From positions 14,396 through 29,261 of the forward strand of contig MGYH01000010.1 of NCBI GenBank assembly GCA_001801665.1: a DNA stretch of 14,866 nucleotides, written 5' to 3'. A program made the position numbers and the translations under genes. Below are positions 13,714 to 14,866 of this stretch, one piece after another (position 1 is the first letter of the stretch; every line of letters starts with the position of its first letter). The stretch is from Gammaproteobacteria bacterium RIFCSPHIGHO2_12_FULL_45_12 (GTDB lineage: Bacteria > Pseudomonadota > Gammaproteobacteria > DSM-16500). The notes under the pieces are model-generated. The model did no database searches and was not told the DNA's origin. It saw only the letters and a list, made by a program, of their open reading frames with translations.

Positions 13714-14361
13714 TCACGCGCTCTTCTTTACTGCAGGACGGATCACAACAAACCCGCTTTGTGCTCCAGGAACAACACCCCTGACCATGATCAAGTTACG
13801 TTCAACATCAATCCGGACAATGCGCTGGGACATGGCGGTTCGTTTCACATCGCCCAAGTGTCCTGACATTTTCTTACCCTTAAAAACTTTACCTGGTGAT
13901 TGTCGCTGACCAATTGAACCCGGTGCGCGATGAGAGAGTGAGTTACCATGTGTTGCATCTTGCATACGAAAATGGTGGCGCTTGACACAGCCTGCAAAAC
14001 CTTTGCCCTTCGTGATGCCTGAGACATCTACAAATTGACCTTCTGTAAAAAGGTTGACTTTCATTTCAGCACCGACAAGCATGCCATCAATCGTCTTGAC
14101 GTCTTCAAACCTGAACTCACACAATTGATTGCCGGGCTCAACACCCGCTTTTGCAAAATGGCCTGCCTCAGCTTTAGACAATTTATTGGCTTTGCGTGTT
14201 CCTGTCGTCACCTGAATGGCGTTATAACCGTCATTTTCAATTGTTTTAATCTGTGTAATACGATTTGGTAACAGTTCTAACACCGTGACAGGTATGGAAG
14301 ACCCGTCCTCAGTAAAGATTCTTGTCATCCCAAGTTTTTTACCCGCTAAACCTATTGTCAT
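13714..14361 (-). CDS. rplC: 50S ribosomal protein uL3
   Basis: uL3 binds near the 3' end of 23S rRNA, and its internal loop approaches the peptidyl-transferase centre. The 215-aa product (E. coli 209) opens MTIGLAGKKLGMTRIF and has VSGITKGKGFAGCVKRHHF (113-131) and PGSIGQRQSPGKVFKGKKMSG. Gln152 lies in the position methylated by PrmB in E. coli (Gln150). GAGG is 7 nt before the ATG and lies within a small stem-loop. A 102-bp structured gap precedes the gene. Confidence 0.98.
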   Translation of the reverse strand: MTIGLAGKKLGMTRIFTEDGSSIPVTVLELLPNRITQIKTIENDGYNAIQVTTGTRKANKLSKAEAGHFAKAGVEPGNQLCEFRFEDVKTIDGMLVGAEMKVNLFTEGQFVDVSGITKGKGFAGCVKRHHFRMQDATHGNSLSHRAPGSIGQRQSPGKVFKGKKMSGHLGDVKRTAMSQRIVRIDVERNLIMVRGVVPGAQSGFVVIRPAVKKSA

Positions 14362-14367
14362 TTTATC

Positions 14368-14452
14368 GCCTCACCTAGGCATCATTAATTTATATAAGCA
14401 AATAAAGCCACGCCATTATTTGGGCTCGCATCACCTTTAATGGGTCATGCGA
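14368..14452 (-). promoter_or_regulatory. Structured leader between rpsJ and rplC (three consecutive stem-loops)
   Basis: In transcript order: (1) 14452-14447 pairs with 14431-14426, extended by 3 bp beyond a symmetric G-G mismatch, with a 7-nt loop; (2) 14422-14416 pairs perfectly with 14405-14399 (7 A/T-rich bp, 10-nt loop); (3) 14380-14377 pairs with 14371-14368, placing the rplC Shine-Dalgarno in loop and 3' arm. None has a terminator T-run. Function is inferred only from position before rplC-rplD. Confidence 0.5.
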
Positions 14453-14463
14453 TGTAAGCTAAC

Positions 14464-14796
14464 TTAATCTTCCGCATCAACGCTGATTTGAACATCAACA
14501 CCCGCTGCCAGATCAAGCTTCATTAATGCATCAATCGTTTTATCAGTTGGCCGATTGATATCCACCACACGCTTGTGCGTACGAAGCTCGTATTGATCTC
14601 TGGCGTCTTTATCGCCATTTGGAGCAACACAAACCGTATAACGCTCTTTGCGTGTTGGCAAAGGGATTGGCCCGCGCACTTGCGCACCCGTTCTCTTTGC
14701 CGTTTCCACAATTTCTTTTGTCGATTTATCAATCAACCGATGGTCGAAGGACTTTAATCGGATTCTAATTCTTTGACTCTTTCTTCCAATAGCCAT
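14464..14796 (-). CDS. rpsJ: 30S ribosomal protein uS10
   Basis: uS10 is a 30S head protein that also acts with NusB in transcription antitermination. The 110-aa product (E. coli 103) has QRIRIRLKSFDHRLID, EIVETAKRTGAQVRGPIPLP and TRKERYTV (the long hairpin loop). DARDQYELRTHKR and DLAAGVDVQIS follow. The extra residues are about five at the N-terminus and a short acidic tail. It starts 7 bp after the tuf stop, and its weak GAG ribosome-binding site overlaps that stop, so no S10 leader can exist between them. Confidence 0.98.
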   Translation of the reverse strand: MAIGRKSQRIRIRLKSFDHRLIDKSTKEIVETAKRTGAQVRGPIPLPTRKERYTVCVAPNGDKDARDQYELRTHKRVVDINRPTDKTIDALMKLDLAAGVDVQISVDAED

Positions 14797-14803
14797 GGTT
14801 TGA

Positions 14804-14866
14804 TTACTCTACTACTTTAGCAACAACACCCGCTCCGACCGTACGGCCACCTTCGCGAATCGCAAA
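14804..14866 (-). CDS. tuf: Elongation factor Tu, C-terminal fragment (continues past the window edge)
   Basis: EF-Tu delivers aminoacyl-tRNA to the ribosome. Only the last 20 residues and the stop codon are inside the window: FAIREGGRTVGAGVVAKVVE, the invariant EF-Tu C-terminus of domain 3. A gene ending this way directly upstream of rpsJ is the normal junction of the str and S10 blocks in many bacteria. The rest of the gene, and rpsL-rpsG-fusA if present, lie outside. Confidence 0.95.
   Translation of the reverse strand, partial: FAIREGGRTVGAGVVAKVVE

Noticed and set aside
12739..14416. The octamer ATGGCGTG present in both the rpsJ-rplC and rplW-rplB gaps as a shared regulatory motif
   Set aside because: Only eight bases are shared, with different contexts and spacing to the start codons; chance is the simpler explanation.
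14426..14452. The rpsJ-rplC hairpin as a transcription terminator
   Set aside because: No T-run follows the stem on the minus strand, and essential genes continue directly downstream.

Overview
The window is a compact ribosomal-protein supercluster: 29 complete genes plus a gene fragment at each end, all on the minus strand. Protein lengths and signature sequences point to a gammaproteobacterium: uL18 of 117 aa, uS4 of 206 aa, alpha subunit with Arg265 in Escherichia coli numbering, SecY of 443 aa. By eye the G+C content is moderate, in the mid-40s percent. I cannot name the genus.

Reading in the direction of transcription (right to left), the end of tuf (EF-Tu) runs 7 bp later into the S10 block rpsJ-rplC-rplD-rplW-rplB-rpsS-rplV-rpsC-rplP-rpmC-rpsQ. 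A 146-bp gap with a candidate promoter follows. The spc block is rplN-rplX-rplE-rpsN-rpsH-rplF-rplR-rpsE-rplO-secY-rpmJ, without rpmD (uL30). The alpha block is rpsM-rpsK-rpsD-rpoA-rplQ. rplU-rpmA (bL21, bL27) then follow rplQ after only 37 bp. The first clear intrinsic terminator lies after rpmA, just in front of obg, whose first 47 codons reach the window edge.

The products work together. The r-proteins build both ribosomal subunits, EF-Tu feeds them aminoacyl-tRNA, SecY carries nascent proteins across the membrane, RpoA is the RNA polymerase scaffold, and Obg is a large-subunit assembly GTPase. Most junctions are under 30 bp. Four neighbouring pairs overlap by 1 or 4 bp, which suggests translational coupling.

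I found no CRISPR array, insertion sequence, tRNA or unknown multigene system. The cluster is conserved, but several details depart from the usual gammaproteobacterial pattern: (1) uS11 carries about 78 extra residues of Ala/Ser-rich low-complexity sequence near its N-terminus; (2) rpmD is missing from its usual place; (3) the long-form uS14 has a complete zinc-ribbon motif; (4) the rplU-rpmA-obg module is attached to the end of the alpha block, with a terminator only about 11 bp before the obg start; (5) there is no room for an S10 leader before rpsJ, but the rpsJ-rplC gap can form three consecutive stem-loops. No gene-free stretch exceeds 300 bp; the four longest gaps (146, 105, 102 and 72 bp) are described as features or findings.
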